NCBI GenBank assembly: GCA_014529385.2
Contig: CM043959.1
Span: forward strand, 89,257,529 to 89,321,528
DNA: 64,000 nt
From: Adiantum capillus-veneris
Lineage: Eukaryota; Streptophyta; Polypodiopsida; Polypodiales; Pteridaceae
Reading direction: 5' to 3'
This document shows, in pieces, positions 10,303-22,389 of the stretch. The translations under genes were made by a program, and so were the position numbers. Under the pieces are notes generated by a model. The model was given only the letters and a program-made list of their open reading frames with translations. It was not told the origin of the DNA and made no database searches. Numbering within the stretch: the first letter of the stretch is position 1; each line of letters starts with the position of its first letter.

Positions 10303-10664
10303 ACATGGTAGAAAATGTTCTATATGATGTTTTTACACTATGGTTTAAAGGGCTTGACCTGATTTATAGAGGTTTATAAGTAATGATCAAAACAGTGTTT
10401 CTATCGCCTACATGGTGAGGCGGTCCGGGGTGAGCAACAAGAGAGGCGACCTCTAAACACCCCTCAAGGCTCCCGTGCTGCTCAATTGGGGCTGGGGCAA
10501 CCACAAGCACAACACAACAACCAACCCACAGCCAAACCCAAACAAGATAGGGGCACCACCTAGTTAGAGAGCGAACTAGGACGCAAAAGAGGAGAATCCC
10601 TTAGCAATACAAGAGAGACGGAAGGGTACACTATCACTAATTTAAATGCTACAAATACTCACAC

Positions 10665-10667
<3 letters not shown>

Positions 10668-10698
<31 letters not shown>
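10668..10698. repeat. (CA)n microsatellite, about 15 units
   Basis: Uninterrupted CA tract in the last third of the B LTR, near where the A LTR has its TC tract. Confidence 0.9.
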
Positions 10699-10702
<4 letters not shown>

Positions 10703-11261
10703 AAGAGATCTTTGTGCAAGAATTTAGCTTCAATTTTAATGATTGACGTGGGTGTATGAACATCTTGGAGGAGAGTCAAGAGACACGATTAAGTTTGATG
10801 ATGTTGCAATCTACACATTATCTTAGGGTTATGGGAGACCTTTCACCATACAACCCTCTTATAATGTTTTCCCAAGCAACAAAAACAAACACAAGAGATC
10901 TTGAGTCACATACAAGCAGATACTACAAAAGAATCTCAAAATGAAAACACGTCACCTTAAACCAAACGAGATGAGGTTGCCAAGCGTGAATTGGAATGAC
11001 TCAAGAGATTTTTGACCCACGATTTGCACCCAACTTATTGATTAAATTGATGCACAACAGTAGGTACAAATTTGATTGGAAGTTCTGAATCACTCACTCC
11101 CTTGCAATGTTACAACTAGCTCAAAGAAGCTTTCCTATACACCACATGTAATGGTGCATGGAGAGCTCACTCTCACTCCCTAAAACTAAGATGGTGAATG
11201 GCACGCTCAAAGTAGTGAGCAATAGTGTAGGGATCCTGCCATTTACAAAGGGAGAAGGCCT

Positions 11262-11270
11262 CTATTTATA
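11262..11270 (-). promoter_or_regulatory. Probable TATA box in the 3' LTR of element B
   Basis: TATAAATAG on the - strand, about 1.8 kb into the LTR, at the position matching the TATAAAAG box of the A LTR. It would drive transcription toward lower coordinates. Confidence 0.5.
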
Positions 11271-13073
11271 GGTGAGGAGAGCCCTAATTAGGATTATACC
11301 TAATCAACATTTTCATAGAAAATCATGTTTATGAAAATTTTTATATGTTCTTATGAGAGTGGGGCTCTCTTGTCTCTTGAGTCACATGGATGTGGGCTCA
11401 AGAGGAGAGAATTATTGAGGTGAAATAGAGAAGATTCTAGAGAGGTGAGTGATTTTTTGTGTGAGGTTGCCTACTCCACGGTAGAGTAGAGTGGGTGCAA
11501 TTTACAAGAAAAGGGTTAGCAGTTAGTGTTAGTAGTTTGAAGCTAGTAGGATGGGGTAAAATTACATGGCATATGCACTCAAGGTGCATTATATGATTTA
11601 TACAATGATAAAAAGTAAGAGAAGGATGAGAATATACACAATTTGGTGGAAACCACAAGATGTAAATGAAATTTTCCACCTTCTCCTCCAGTGAATGAAG
11701 CGGTTGTAGAACCTTGTCGGTGCAGTTCTTGTGACCATGGGGAAGTTGAATTCTCCATGATCAAACTCCTCCTTTTGCAGGGCTTGAGCTTGGTTATTTG
11801 CTGATTTTTTCTCTTTTTATGAAAGGATGAAGAGGTTATGATAATATGAATTTGATTCTAGAGAGAGAAATTGAGCTATATGTGTGTAGAGATGATAATC
11901 TTTTGAGCTATGGATTAAGGAGAGATGGAAATGGTGAAGAATATGAAGTTAGCCATGAAAGTTTCAAGTTTGAGTGAGGGATGGAGAGGAATGAGTGTAT
12001 GTGTGTGGAAGTGGGAAAGGAGGTGAGAGAAAACTATAGGTTACTTTGTGAGAAAAGTGGGCAGACTGGGGTCCACTCAAAAAATCCTATCTCACCGCTG
12101 GTAGCTCCAAAAATCATGAAAAAAGTTGAGGTGATTATTCAGATCGTGGGCTACATGTTCTCAGTTGATTACTTCTTCAAATTCCGAGCAGAGATAGGTG
12201 TCAAAATTCTCACCAAAATGCCTGTTTTTTATGCTTGCAAAAGTTTTTTAGTGGCCCCCTCCTTTGTTGAATTTGTACAATGTATCCAAGAGTGAGCCCC
12301 TCCTTTTTCATATCATAATACAAAGAGTCCAAGTTGCCCTTTACACATGCATGGAGGAGGATTATTGGTGAATAAAGCAATATATACATGGTGAGACTAG
12401 TGTATGGACTATTCATGGATTTTAGCTCAATGAGCACATGGTATTAGAATAATGAGTAAAAATTAAAAAACAAATATGGAGGAATTATGGATATGCAAAG
12501 ATATTGGAATCATATGATATGGTCCCTCTTTGTATTATTTTGGGTGAAAGAGGAAAAGGTATGCAAGTAAATGAAAATAATATAATAAACATGACTAAGA
12601 AAGTAAAAATCAATTTTTTTGTTTTCACGAGGGTTAGGGTGAAAATGTGGGGGTGATTTGCATAAAAGAAAAATATGAGGTTAGAGTATGTACACATTGG
12701 CAAAAAATACACTTATGGTGCAAGAGGATGAAAGAAGGCATACATAAGTTTAATAAAACACACACCTAGGTATAAATATTTAAATAAAATATCAAAATAA
12801 TTATAAAAAACCCTATATTTAGGTCATATATATAATGAAATATTTACACACAAAGGCCATAATATAATTTTTTTAATTATTTTTTTATTTTGTTGGCTCA
12901 ACTAGCCCAGTGACTAGCTAATTGAGGGTTTTTAAGAAAATATGGGAAAAGTCCCCTAACTCACACATGCCTATGTACAGTGAAATGGTAGGGAAAGCAA
13001 TAATGTTTGGGTGAATTTGGTAGGGTGAGGTAGCTCACTATGACAATTTTGAATAGGCAAAAAACGGCTATCA

Positions 13074-13092
13074 TTAGCCCTCCCCCAGGATG
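13074..13092 (-). other. Polypurine tract of element B
   Basis: On the - strand the purine-rich CCTGGGGGAGGGCTAA lies directly before the LTR start TGATAGCC. This is where plus-strand DNA synthesis of LTR elements is primed. The same tract precedes the LTR of element A. Confidence 0.75.
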
Positions 13093-13101
13093 ATGGTATA
13101 T

Positions 13102-14330
13102 TCATGTACCATCATAAAGCATCTTTTCCAAAGCGAGTACTTCAGAGTCCTTGCCAAGATCTTCATTGTTTGGTCCCTGGGCATTTTGACTGGAGTTACA
13201 TTCATGCTTCATGGAGCAATACTTACATGAGATAGCTGCCTTTTGGCAGATCTTTTGTAGATCCTTTGGTAGAAGGCGACTCAAATAAGGCTTCAAGCGA
13301 TACCCGTTTACCTTCCTGGAGTGATCTTTCCTATTCAAGTCCGTAAGCTTATAGTAACTTGAGTGGAAAGCCTTTTTGACTATGTATGGCCCTTGCCATC
13401 TAGTTTCAAATTTGGCATCAAAACGATTATCGAGTCGATTGTCATACCTTAGCACTAGATCTCCTTCCTTGATGCCTTTGTCCTTTAATTTCTTGTCGAG
13501 CTTTTCTTTCGCCTACGTAGATTTCCTCTTGTAGCACTCATATGCTGCTTCTCTTTTCCACTCAAGCTCAGCTAAGGTAAGAAGTTGATCCATCCATGCT
13601 TCTTGATCATCTTGTGCTACTTGGCCATGAAGTCACATTGTTGGAATGTTGAGCTCACTTGGTTGTAAAGCCTCTTGACCATAGACCAGGTGAAATGGTG
13701 TAAACTCCGTGGCTTCCCTATATGTGGTTCGATACGCCCACATGGCACCATCCAAAAAGTCATCCCACAACTTTGTCTTGTTTCTCACCATCTTTCTAAT
13801 GATGCCTGCAATGACACCATTAGCTTTTTCTACCATACCATTTGACTGGGGATAGTAGGGTGTACTGTGACGATGTAGAATGTGAAGTTCTTCATAGACT
13901 TCTGTGAGAAAGCCCTTCCTAAACCCTGGACCATTATCAGAAACAATCTCCAAAGGTGTGTCAAATCTGCAACAAATGTGAGTGTACACAAACTTGCTAA
14001 TTGTCTTCTCATTTACTCTTGCCACACTCTGAGATTCTACCCATCTAGTCATGTAGTCTATGGCCACCAAGATATACAATTTCCCATTTTTAGTCCTAGG
14101 CAATGGACCCATAGCATCAATGCCCCATTTTTCAACGGACCATTTGCAAGGACTAATTGACGTGGACCATGTAACAGATGCTTGTTTCCATTAATCTGAC
14201 AATTGTGGCAGCTTTTACACCAATGTTGAACATCAATGTTCAAGCTTGTCCAAACATATTCGACAAGCAAAATCTTTTTTGCAGTGAGTTCATGTGCAAA
14301 ATGACCACCACAGGCTTCCTTATGCAAACC
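13102..14330 (-). pseudogene. Integrase region of element B
   Basis: Contains, in - strand order, an H2C2 zinc-binding module at about 14327-14196 (GGHFAHELTAKKI then CKSCHNCQ). The catalytic core follows at about 14112-13633 (AIDYMTRWVES, IVSDNGPGF, PYYPQSNGMVE, AYRTTYREAT), then a carboxy module with RWQGPYIVKKAF at about 13395. The core motifs are the DDE integrase pattern of Ty3/gypsy elements, which inserts element DNA into the host chromosome. The region lies downstream of the extra RNase H and just before the polypurine tract. Part of a broken element. Confidence 0.85.
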
Positions 14331-14602
14331 TTCAAGAATGGTTGGAATCTCCTTGTTTGTCGGTATTCTCCTACAAACTTGATCTTTTCCCCTTTGATAG
14401 AGGGCACCTTCCAAAAACAAATACCAACTTGCCTTCTTAATGAGCCTCCGCTTTTGACCTTTTGTAAAGCCCTCTGGAAACTCGCCCTCTAAAATGTAGC
14501 TCACAATGGGAGCCAATGACTCCATCCCTTGGTACCTCGGTTGCTTTATCACTGTTGCTGCCATGATGACCTGCACTTCACTCTCAACACATGCAACTTC
14601 TT

Positions 14603-14978
14603 TTTGTGCAAGTAAATCTGCATCTTCATTTTGTTTCCTAGGGATATGATATAGTTGCACTTCTTCAAATTGATTAAACAACCTACGAATGGCATGAACT
14701 TTTGTCCTTAGGTTTTCATTCTTGCATGCCCAAATGCCTAAAATCTGCTTCACAATGAGAATTGCATCTCCCTTTACCATGAGACATCGTATACCTTGGC
14801 CAATGCACATCTTTAAACCATGAAGTAGTGTGTCATATTCTGCTTCATTGTTGCTAGTTGCACCTGGTAGATTAACCTTCTCTTTCATGACCACCTCTCC
14901 ACTTGGGTTGAGCAACACTAGCCCTCCCCCTGCTTTTCCTGTGGCTCTTCGAAAAGCGCCATCAAAGAACAAGGTAAA
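14603..14978 (-). pseudogene. Extra (archaeal-type) RNase H domain of element B
   Basis: FTLFFDGAFRRATGKAGGG starts the domain, TSNNEAEY follows about 40 residues later and RKQNEDADLLA closes it. This D-G-A, N-N-E-A-E-Y and D-A-D pattern is the archaeal-type RNase H found as a second copy in Tat-group elements. It lies between the normal RNase H and integrase. It would degrade RNA in RNA-DNA hybrids; what the second copy adds to the element is not known. Confidence 0.85.
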
Positions 14979-15009
14979 ATCATTAGGAATACCTGTTGGT
15001 GGTGGCAAT

Positions 15010-16340
15010 GGTAGGGTCTTTACTTGAGGCACCTTAATTTCCTTCTCATGTACCCTATAAGTGAGAATCCCTACCAATTGTGCACGCACACTATCTTCTA
15101 CCTTGAAAGAGTATTGAAACTCGTGCAACTCCATAATCCACTTTGAGATCCTAGTACTAAGATTCATTTGAGATGACACCCAAGGGAACAAATTTTCTGC
15201 AGTGAGAATTACAAAAGGTTTTGGTAGCAGGTAGGATCTAAACTTTCTCACCGCCGCAAACATGAGAGAAAGCATCATGAGCTCTGCTTCTGTATAACCT
15301 CTCTCCAAAGCATTCATGACCCTACTAGAAAAGTAAATGGGTCGCATCCTGGTACTGTGGGGATCTTGTTGTAGCAACACAGCACAAATTGTTTCCCTTC
15401 CAACACTAGAGCTAACAAAGAATGTGTACTCCCAACAAGGAGGCATAATTGTGTTGGTAGCTCTGACAAAATGACTTTAATGTTACAAAAGTACTCTTCA
15501 AGCTCATCAGACCATGCAAATTCTACTTGTTGTGCCAACTTTTGAAAAGGATGAAGCAACTCCAAAGCTAAGTGAATAAAGCGTGACATATACTTCACCT
15601 TTTGAATGAATGAGATGACCTCTTTGAGATTCTTGGGTGATGGGAGCTCAATAAGAGCCTTTGCCTTTGAAGGATCCACCTCAATGCCTTTATAGGAAAC
15701 CTTGTGACCAAGCAAGATCACTTCAACCTCACCTATGTGACACTTGTCGGGGTTGAGTTGAACTCCCATGTTGTAGAGCTTCTTTAAACCTTCTTCTACC
15801 CTTTGTAGATGCAATGATTTTGAGCTATAAATGCAAAAATCATCAATAAAAACCCTAATGGACTTTCCAAAGAATGCTTGAAACACCATGTTCATGAAGC
15901 GTTGGAAAGTTGCAGGAGCATTTGTCAGGCCAAATGGCATGACTCTAAAAGAATAACAACCCCAAGGAGTGATGAAGGTTGTTTTCAACTTATCTTCCAA
16001 TGCGATACCTATTTGAAAGTAACCGGAGTAGCCATCACACATAGTGTACTTTTCATGACCAGCTACCTCATTTAGTATCTCATCCTGAAATGGGAGGGGA
16101 AAGTGATCTCTTTTTGTTGCCTCATTGAGTAGACGGTAATCCACTCACACCCTCCACTTGCCATTCTTCTTGGGAGTGACAAAAATGGGAGAGACCCACT
16201 CTGAATTATCCACTGGATAAATGAAACCTGCTGCTAGAAGCCTTCTTACCTCCTTGAGTAAAGCCTGCTCCTTGATGACTCCTAGCCTTCGTAGCTTCTG
16301 AGCCTTAGGTGCGGCGGGGGTGTGGCCTCTGTCTTCAACT
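15010..16340 (-). pseudogene. Reverse transcriptase and RNase H of element B
   Basis: Reverse transcriptase motifs in order: MDYRLLNEATKRDHFPLPF at about 16144, [18 protein letters not shown] near 15940 and VFIDDFCIYSS near 15855, where the two aspartates hold catalytic metal. LLGHKVSYKGIEVDP and the connection region follow, then an RNase H remnant with YTEAELMMLSL. The amino-terminal part of the domain reaches to about 16340. The order RT, RNase H, extra RNase H, integrase is that of Ty3/gypsy Tat elements. Part of a fossil polyprotein. Confidence 0.85.
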
Positions 16341-16412
16341 CAATTTTGTGTTGAACAGCATCTACTCCACGCACATCGGTGTAGTCTTTAGCAAAAAGCC
16401 TAGGAAATTTTC

Positions 16413-17840
16413 TTAACACAGCTTTGAGCTCCTCTCTTTCATCTTTGTAAGTGTTGTAGATAACATACTTTCTAGCATTCTTTCATCTTCCAATTTCTGG
16501 TTTTCTTGGGAACCTACCTCTTCCAAACTTGGGCAAGAGGTCTCCTGGTTGTTTGGCTTAAACCTTACCCCCATGACTTTGATGGAAGACTCCTCTTCGG
16601 TAATGCTGCCTCTACTTTCTCCTTCTGAAGTGCTATCGGTCCAGCCTTCCTCCGTCTCACTTTGAGATGATTCTTCAGGGAGCTCCTCTTGCTGTTGCTC
16701 CTTCATGTCAAAGACAACCTTCTTATGATTTTCATTCCTGCAAATTAGCTTTCCACTCTCCCAATCCTGCAAAGCTCGCATTTTCATTAGCCATGGTCTC
16801 CCTAGGATAAATGGGTAGCCATTTCCTTTGGTAGACATGACATAGAAATCCACTGCCTTCTTAATGCCAAAGGCCTCCACAAAAACATTTTTACAAATGC
16901 CTACGCACCTAGCCTTGCTATTGTTTTCCATCTTGACTTTAATTTCAGGTGTCTCATGGTTGTGCATGCCTAGTTTTTGCATGAGTCCCTCTGTCATGAT
17001 GCAAATTTGTGCACCCCCATCCACTAGACCTTTCCTAACCAATATTCCTTTGATGTAGCAATCTAGCACAGGTGTAATATCCTCATTCATTTCAGCATGT
17101 GTAATTTTTACAGCAGGCACACTCTCTTTTACCTTTCTGCTAGTGCTAACTGCCTTTGTTAAATCCCTCCTAACTTGTGGGCATAATGCAAGAAACTGAG
17201 GCCATGAGATATCAGGACCCTTACCTCTCATGTCTTCCAACAAGTTGTATGGAGCCATACCATGTCCAAGAGGGAAGTCTTGGAGATTGATACGACGTCG
17301 AGTCCTCTTAGCTTCCTTGGTCTCCTTTGCCTTCTTGCCTCGTCCATGGTCGCTCTGTGATGTGACACCTTCTTTCTCTTTACCCTTCCCTTGGCCACGC
17401 TTAATGCCATTTGCTTCCATGTCAACCTTATTTGAATTTTTCACCTCTACCACATGCACATTTGGATCTGGAAAAGGTGGAACTTCTTCTATCCCTTGTG
17501 GAGGTGGTCTTGGTCCATTTGGTCTTTGTAGAAGCTTTGGTTGTTGACCAGTTCCTTCACCTGCATTCATCACTGGGTAATTGGAGCTAGGTCTCCCTGG
17601 CTCCCCACGGGGCCAAGGACAATTATACATCCCGTGTCTAGAATCACCGCAATTCCAACATTGCAAGACTCTCCTACGTCGTGAATCTCACTCTTTAGAC
17701 TTCTTTGCTTGTCCCTTTGGACCTACAACTTGTGCAAGGTGAATTGTCAGGCTGTTTAAAGATTCATTTAACTTCTCCATCACTTCCGCCGTTACCTCAG
17801 GAAGCTCCCTCGATGTTGATGCTTGTGACTTACCTTTGGG
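16413..17840 (-). pseudogene. Gag end and protease of element B
   Basis: Near 17660 a CCHC zinc knuckle reads CWNCGDSRHGMYNC, the nucleic acid-binding part of Gag. About 220 codons later GLVDGGAQICIMTEG and, after another 70, FILGRPWLMKM mark an aspartic protease that would process the polyprotein. Between them lies a Lys/Glu-rich linker with KKAKETKEAKRTRRR. A long acidic stretch (EELPEESSQSETEE) links protease to reverse transcriptase. The capsid part of gag is mostly absent from this copy. Confidence 0.8.
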
Positions 17841-17845
17841 TCTAA

Positions 17846-18070
17846 AACCTTCTATTTAGGCCATAATATACCTTTTTTAATTATTTTTTTATTTTTTTGG
17901 CTCAACTAGCCCAGTGACTAGCGGTTTTTAAGAAAATATGGGAAAAGTCCCCTAACTCACACACGCCTATTTACAGTCAAATGGTAGGGATAGCCAATAA
18001 TGTTTGGGTGAATTTGGTAGGGTGAGGTAGCTCACTATGACAATTTTGAATAGCCGAAAAACGGCTATCA
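17846..18070 (-). repeat. Partial 5' LTR of element B
   Basis: Matches the first ~225 bases of the 3' LTR: it begins (reading -) TGATAGCCGTTTTTCGGC, includes the AGTTAGGGGACTTTTCCCAT block and ends near the AATTAAAAAAGG stretch. Only this part of the LTR is present before the gag sequence. Confidence 0.8.
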
Positions 18071-18471
18071 ACAGTATGAAACGAAAAGCTTTTTTATGCA
18101 CCTTTGTGACCATAAACACACATAAATCAATGTGCTAAACATGTTGAAACAAGCATGGATTATCCTCATACACATTTGACAAGGCCATCCACATCCTCGT
18201 CCTCATATGAAATTTAGAGCTTCTTATCGTGCTTGAGAAGTGATTACCAACAATCCAAAGGCTTCTTGCTTTTCCATAAGAGAGCGGTGATGAGATCTAT
18301 AGAGAGGTTCTTGCAATGAAGTCGTTGAAGAACGTGGACACATTGAAAAGAGAGAAGAAGATAGTAAGTAAGTAGAGAAAGTGTGTTCTTCTTCTTCTTC
18401 CCGTGAACGAGATAGAATATCTTATGGAGATGGTGATGGAGAGATTGCACCACCCCATCTAGTACGTACGT
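18071..18471. other. Spacer between elements B and C, no gene seen
   Basis: About 400 bases that match neither element. A TTCTTCTTCTTC stretch and a 118-codon - strand frame without recognisable features are present. It may be a remnant of the DNA in which B and C inserted. Confidence 0.5.
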
Positions 18472-20323
18472 TGGAGAGGGGGAATAAGGAACACACCCAA
18501 CACACAAAATGTTTGCCTTTCTATAGCCCAAGGATTCCACAGCACCCCTAACCTCTCTAATAACACCTTCAAATTGGCTAATTTTCACTAACAATTCCAC
18601 TTTAGCATACCAAACAACCGCCTCACACCTTGCAAAAAAACACCTTTCTGCACAAACACACCCACACTACTCAACTCACCCTTTCGGCTCACAAGACACC
18701 CCAATTCTTCCCTCTTAGTGACACCCTTCAAGCTGCAGGCAAACCCTCTGCCAGCACTGGCAAGTACACAAAGAGCGATAGAAAAGGAGGGGGATGGGGG
18801 GAAGCAACACAAGAAGCAGGGACAAATGTTTGGTATTATTGCATAGGGAGATAGTACGATCAAGTATGCAACTCCAATGGCAAGCTTGCAATACACAGGC
18901 TTGAAAACTCCAATCACTATCTCTGGCAAAAAAGCCCTTAAAAAATCACTCCTATGCCCTTTTATAATGCTTGGCTGAGGCTAAAAATGAAAAAAACAAG
19001 GAGCTATCTAGCTCATACAATTAACTGGAGCTTCCTTTAGAACTTGGCGGGATACCTCCCTTTCTCATGGGATTTCCTCCGCTTACTGCCTTCATTCCGG
19101 GACCCCTCCCCTAAGCAGGCAATAGCGATGTTGCTATTGGGGGGGGGGGGGGGGGGGGGGGGGCTTAACCCTCAAAAAACGTGGCCTCATGGGTGCTGGA
19201 ACTGACCCTTAGGGGCTGCCATTTCACCTCCTGCACATCACCGTTCAACCACCACCTCACGGGTGTGCGCCACTGGCACCGCCCCTCGCCACCAAAATCC
19301 ACACCGAAGCGCAGCGCCCCAAGGGCATGCCAAAGAGCTCACCTCCCTTCACATGCTTAATGGTAACTCACGCCTTAGGTCTTATACATCATCACCTTGC
19401 CCTCAAATGGTGCACATGGGTCTATTCGACCTGCCAAATGGCTCCCTTATGGGGGTCACCCTCCAAAATCCCCCTTTTTTTTATTTTTAATGTCCATTTG
19501 ATGCAAGAAATCCCCTTCATATCCAACACCCTGCTATATATGGCTCGGAACTCAGGTTCGCAATTCGCAAATCCCGATCACAACTTCATGATGTTGACCT
19601 CAAACTCATCCACCCTCACCACATTTCACAATTATCCAAGCCCTCAAACCAAGGCCGTAAAGATGCCAATGTTTCATCTGCAATCAACTTCTGACAAAGG
19701 CACCCCAATCTTTCTGCTCCGGGCTCCGTTTGACATGCAGTCAACTCTGGTTAGCTCCGTGTGATGCATACCCTGGTCTAAAACTTTGTCGAGGCTCAAA
19801 AGATGCCAGATGGCACACCTCCCATGTGTTCAGGTGGGCACCAACCTAGGCCCCGGCAAAACTTCAACTGGCCATAAAATACAATCTGTGGCTCCTATCT
19901 GCAATCTGAAAAGATAGATAGGCTCCATAAATTGGGCACTACACACCTATATCTTGACTTCCACTTGGACTGCCTGTCCCTAGTTGCCCTATCCGGCAAG
20001 AGTCTGCAAGACACTAAACCTTCAACCTTCAATAATTTGAGCTCCGTAGCTTGGTTTGATGAGCCGTTTGGACCTACTCCTTCAGCACTTCAACCTCTGC
20101 ATTCTTGGACCCAAAGACTACATCTCGTATCTCCTTCACCTGCTACTCAAATTAGCCCCTTATGGAGCCTTCCTTGGCCTATAAACCGCATCAGGCATAC
20201 ATTTCCACTGCTACCTGTCATCCCATGATCTTTCTAGCTGCTTCAGCCTTTTGCCATGTTTCTACTAGTCTGTACATATTTGCCCATGCCATCTTCTATG
20301 GTCGACACACTTTGGTTGTACCA
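18472..20323 (-). repeat. 3' LTR of element C (about 1.85 kb)
   Basis: On the - strand starts TGGTACAACCAAAGTG and ends CCCCCTCTCCA. Collinear with 25872-27917; the length difference is mostly one block of about 200 bases present only in the other copy. It contains a run of 25 G at 19139-19163. The hydrophobic frames seen in both copies are not thought to be genes. Confidence 0.85.
19139..19163. repeat. Homopolymer run of 25 G
   Basis: Uninterrupted G25 within the 3' LTR of element C. The 5' LTR copy has only about 10 G at the same place (near 26713), so the tract has changed length since insertion. Assembly errors are possible in such runs. Confidence 0.9.
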
Positions 20324-20340
20324 TCATTGCCCACCCCCTA
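20324..20340 (-). other. Polypurine tract of element C
   Basis: On the - strand TAGGGGGTGGGCAATGA directly precedes the LTR start TGGTACAACC. The purine-rich core GGGGGTGGG is the expected primer for plus-strand synthesis. Confidence 0.65.
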
Positions 20341-20599
20341 GTTGAGCATTTATGCTCAACCACATAAGAGCTTTAAGACCCTACAAACTGCAAACATCGA
20401 GCACACTATGAGAAAACCCAAAAAAAACTTGACCATATGTACATCGTTTTATTCTTGGCATCTGAGAGCACTGCTTATATTGGTTGCCCAAACCCCTTCA
20501 TTAGAACGGGATGCATTGCTAGCTCCAAATCTCTTTCAAAATAGAGCGTGAGACACAAACCATTAACCCTGTTCTTGAGAAAACAACCATCCATTCTCA

Positions 20600-21660
20600 T
20601 TAATGCATAAGTACCATTAGGAAAATCTTGATGGACCTTGTAAGATCCTCTCTCCACTTCTTTTTGAACTTCTTCTGAAAGGTGAAGTCAAGATAGCTCT
20701 CGTACTTCATCACTAGATCTCCTTTCTCAATCAGCTTTTCTGGTAAATGTTGGTTGAACTTTGCTACTCTTTTCTCTCGCTGCTTGACATAAAAATATGC
20801 CGCTACCTCATGATCCATCTTCAAATTTTCAAGACTTGTAATCCTATCCTGCAAAGCATCTTGATGAGTCTTATCGATTTTCCACAAACCTTTGAGAGCC
20901 CCTAACTGCACTTGTACAGGTAATACTGCTTCCTTGCTATATACCAACTCATAAGGAGTAAAGTTGGTAGCCACCTTATATGAAGTCCTGTAAGCCCACA
21001 AAAAATTTTCAAGGTTAGATTCCCACCCTTCAACCTGCTGGTAGATGTACTTAGTAAGCATCTTGACTATCTGTCCATTGGCACTTTCCACCAAACCATT
21101 ACATTGTGGATGGTATGGAGATGAAAATCGGTGTGTTGAATCCCCAACTTTTCCACTAGGGCACGCACCAACTTACTTCTAAACCCTTATCCTTGATCCG
21201 ATATGAGCACCCAAGGCACTCCAAAACGAAAGCATATGCAATCAAAAACAAACTGAGCAATAGTATGTGCATTTACCTCTTTGACCGCTTTAGCGTCGAC
21301 CCACCTGGTAAGGTAGTCTATGGCCACCACCACATATTTCTTATCGCTTGCTGACTTGGGCAATGGACCAATTGCATCCAAACCCCACTTCTCAAAAGTA
21401 TCATATGCTATGATAGCCCCTTGCTGCTCGGCTACCAGTCGTCTTTCGCCCATCACTTGGCACTAATGGCACGTCTTGCACCAATAATGCACATCTCGCA
21501 CAACAGAAGGCCACCAAAACCCACTTCGCAAGATACAAAACAAGACTTGATCCTTACCCTGATGACCACTTTCTTCATGGCATTGCTCCAATACCATACC
21601 AATCTCCTCCTTGTAAATGATTTGACGTAGCACCCCATCTCTACTGTGCATCATAAGATC
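20600..21660 (-). pseudogene. Integrase region of element C
   Basis: A zinc-binding module lies at about 21654-21463 (ESGHQGKDQVLF, then WCKTCH), and core motifs AIGPLPKS, AIDYLTRWVDAKAV and VLISDQG at about 21456-21187. The carboxy part at about 21094-20600 has VESANGQIVK, FLWAYRTSYK and VYSKEAVLP. This is the DDE integrase pattern of Ty3/gypsy. It lies between the extra RNase H and the polypurine tract. Part of a broken polyprotein. Confidence 0.8.
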
Positions 21661-21954
21661 CTCTCCTATCAGAGTGAACTTTCGAGCCCTTTGAACAACT
21701 CTCCTCTTTTATAGCTTGGAAATCCCTTAATACATTGACTTGTACTGAGGAAATCATCAATATCTTTCAAAGTATCTCTACCTGCATAAGTAGCGGTGCC
21801 ACATACAAACTCGACACATGATTCTGAACACGACTGCTAGCCAACCGATCTGCTTCCTGGTGATGTTTCTTTCTTACATGTTTGAACTGCACTGCTTCAA
21901 AAAACTTCAACAGGTTCTTTATAGAGAAAAACCAATTTTTGAGAGAATCCCTCT

Positions 21955-22374
21955 TTACCTACCATTGCCCAAAAGTTGTTTGATAACCAGTAGAGCATCA
22001 CCTTTTACTACTAACCTTGATATGCCAAACTCTATACATTTCTTTAGGCCCAGATGTAGAGTAAGATACTCCCCCTCATTGTTGGTATGCACCTCTTCCA
22101 AGTCATAAGCTTTGGAAAAAATGATTGTGCCGTGCGGATCTTGAATGACCACACCTCCACCTGCTTTTTGTGTTACCCTTCTGTAAGCGTCATCAAACCA
22201 CATAGTGAAGGCCCCTTCCAAGTCAGGTTCCTTCTTATCCTCCTCTCGCACTCCTCTTGGATAAATTGGTAATTCGGCCTCCTTGTTGACTAGGATATCC
22301 ACCAAATGTGACCGACTTGTGTGATCTACTTTGAACTCAAACTCAAACTCTTGAAGCTCTATCACCCATTTCAT
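21955..22374 (-). pseudogene. Extra RNase H domain of element C
   Basis: FTMWFDDAYRRVTQKAGGG, then HTNNEGEYLTLHLGLKKC and VKGDALLVIKQLLG, correspond to the second RNase H of Tat-group elements, as in element B. It follows the connection segment EFEFKVDHTSRSHLVDIL that closes the normal RNase H. Sequence similarity to the B domain is moderate, so the two families separated long before insertion here. Confidence 0.8.
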
Positions 22375-22389
22375 GATTCGCTTCCCTGG

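Larger units (their letters stand above)
10397..13073 (-). repeat. 3' LTR of element B (about 2.7 kb)
   Basis: On the - strand it starts TGATAGCC directly after the polypurine tract and runs to about 10397-10416. It is collinear with the LTR of element A over its whole length. The first 225 bases are also matched by the partial 5' LTR at 17846-18070. It contains a TATA box, a CA tract and a block at 10416-10605 shared with A. Confidence 0.75.
10397..18070 (-). mobile_element. Element B: Tat-type Ty3/gypsy LTR retrotransposon
   Basis: Reading right to left: a partial 5' LTR (about 17846-18070), gag zinc knuckle and protease, reverse transcriptase, RNase H, an extra RNase H, integrase with a GPY-like carboxy module, a polypurine tract and a 2.7 kb 3' LTR. 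The extra RNase H between the usual RNase H and integrase is diagnostic for the plant Tat group. ACAGT occurs just outside both ends (10392-10396 and 18071-18075) and may be the target duplication, though the left boundary is uncertain by about 20 bases. No primer site remains visible. Fossil, with a handful of breaks and only part of its 5' LTR present. Confidence 0.85.

Noticed and set aside
18588-18929. Hydrophobic frame in the LTR of element C, with a partner at 26048-26287
   Set aside because: Lies within LTR sequence, the reading frame is not kept over its length between the two copies, and no homology was recognised.
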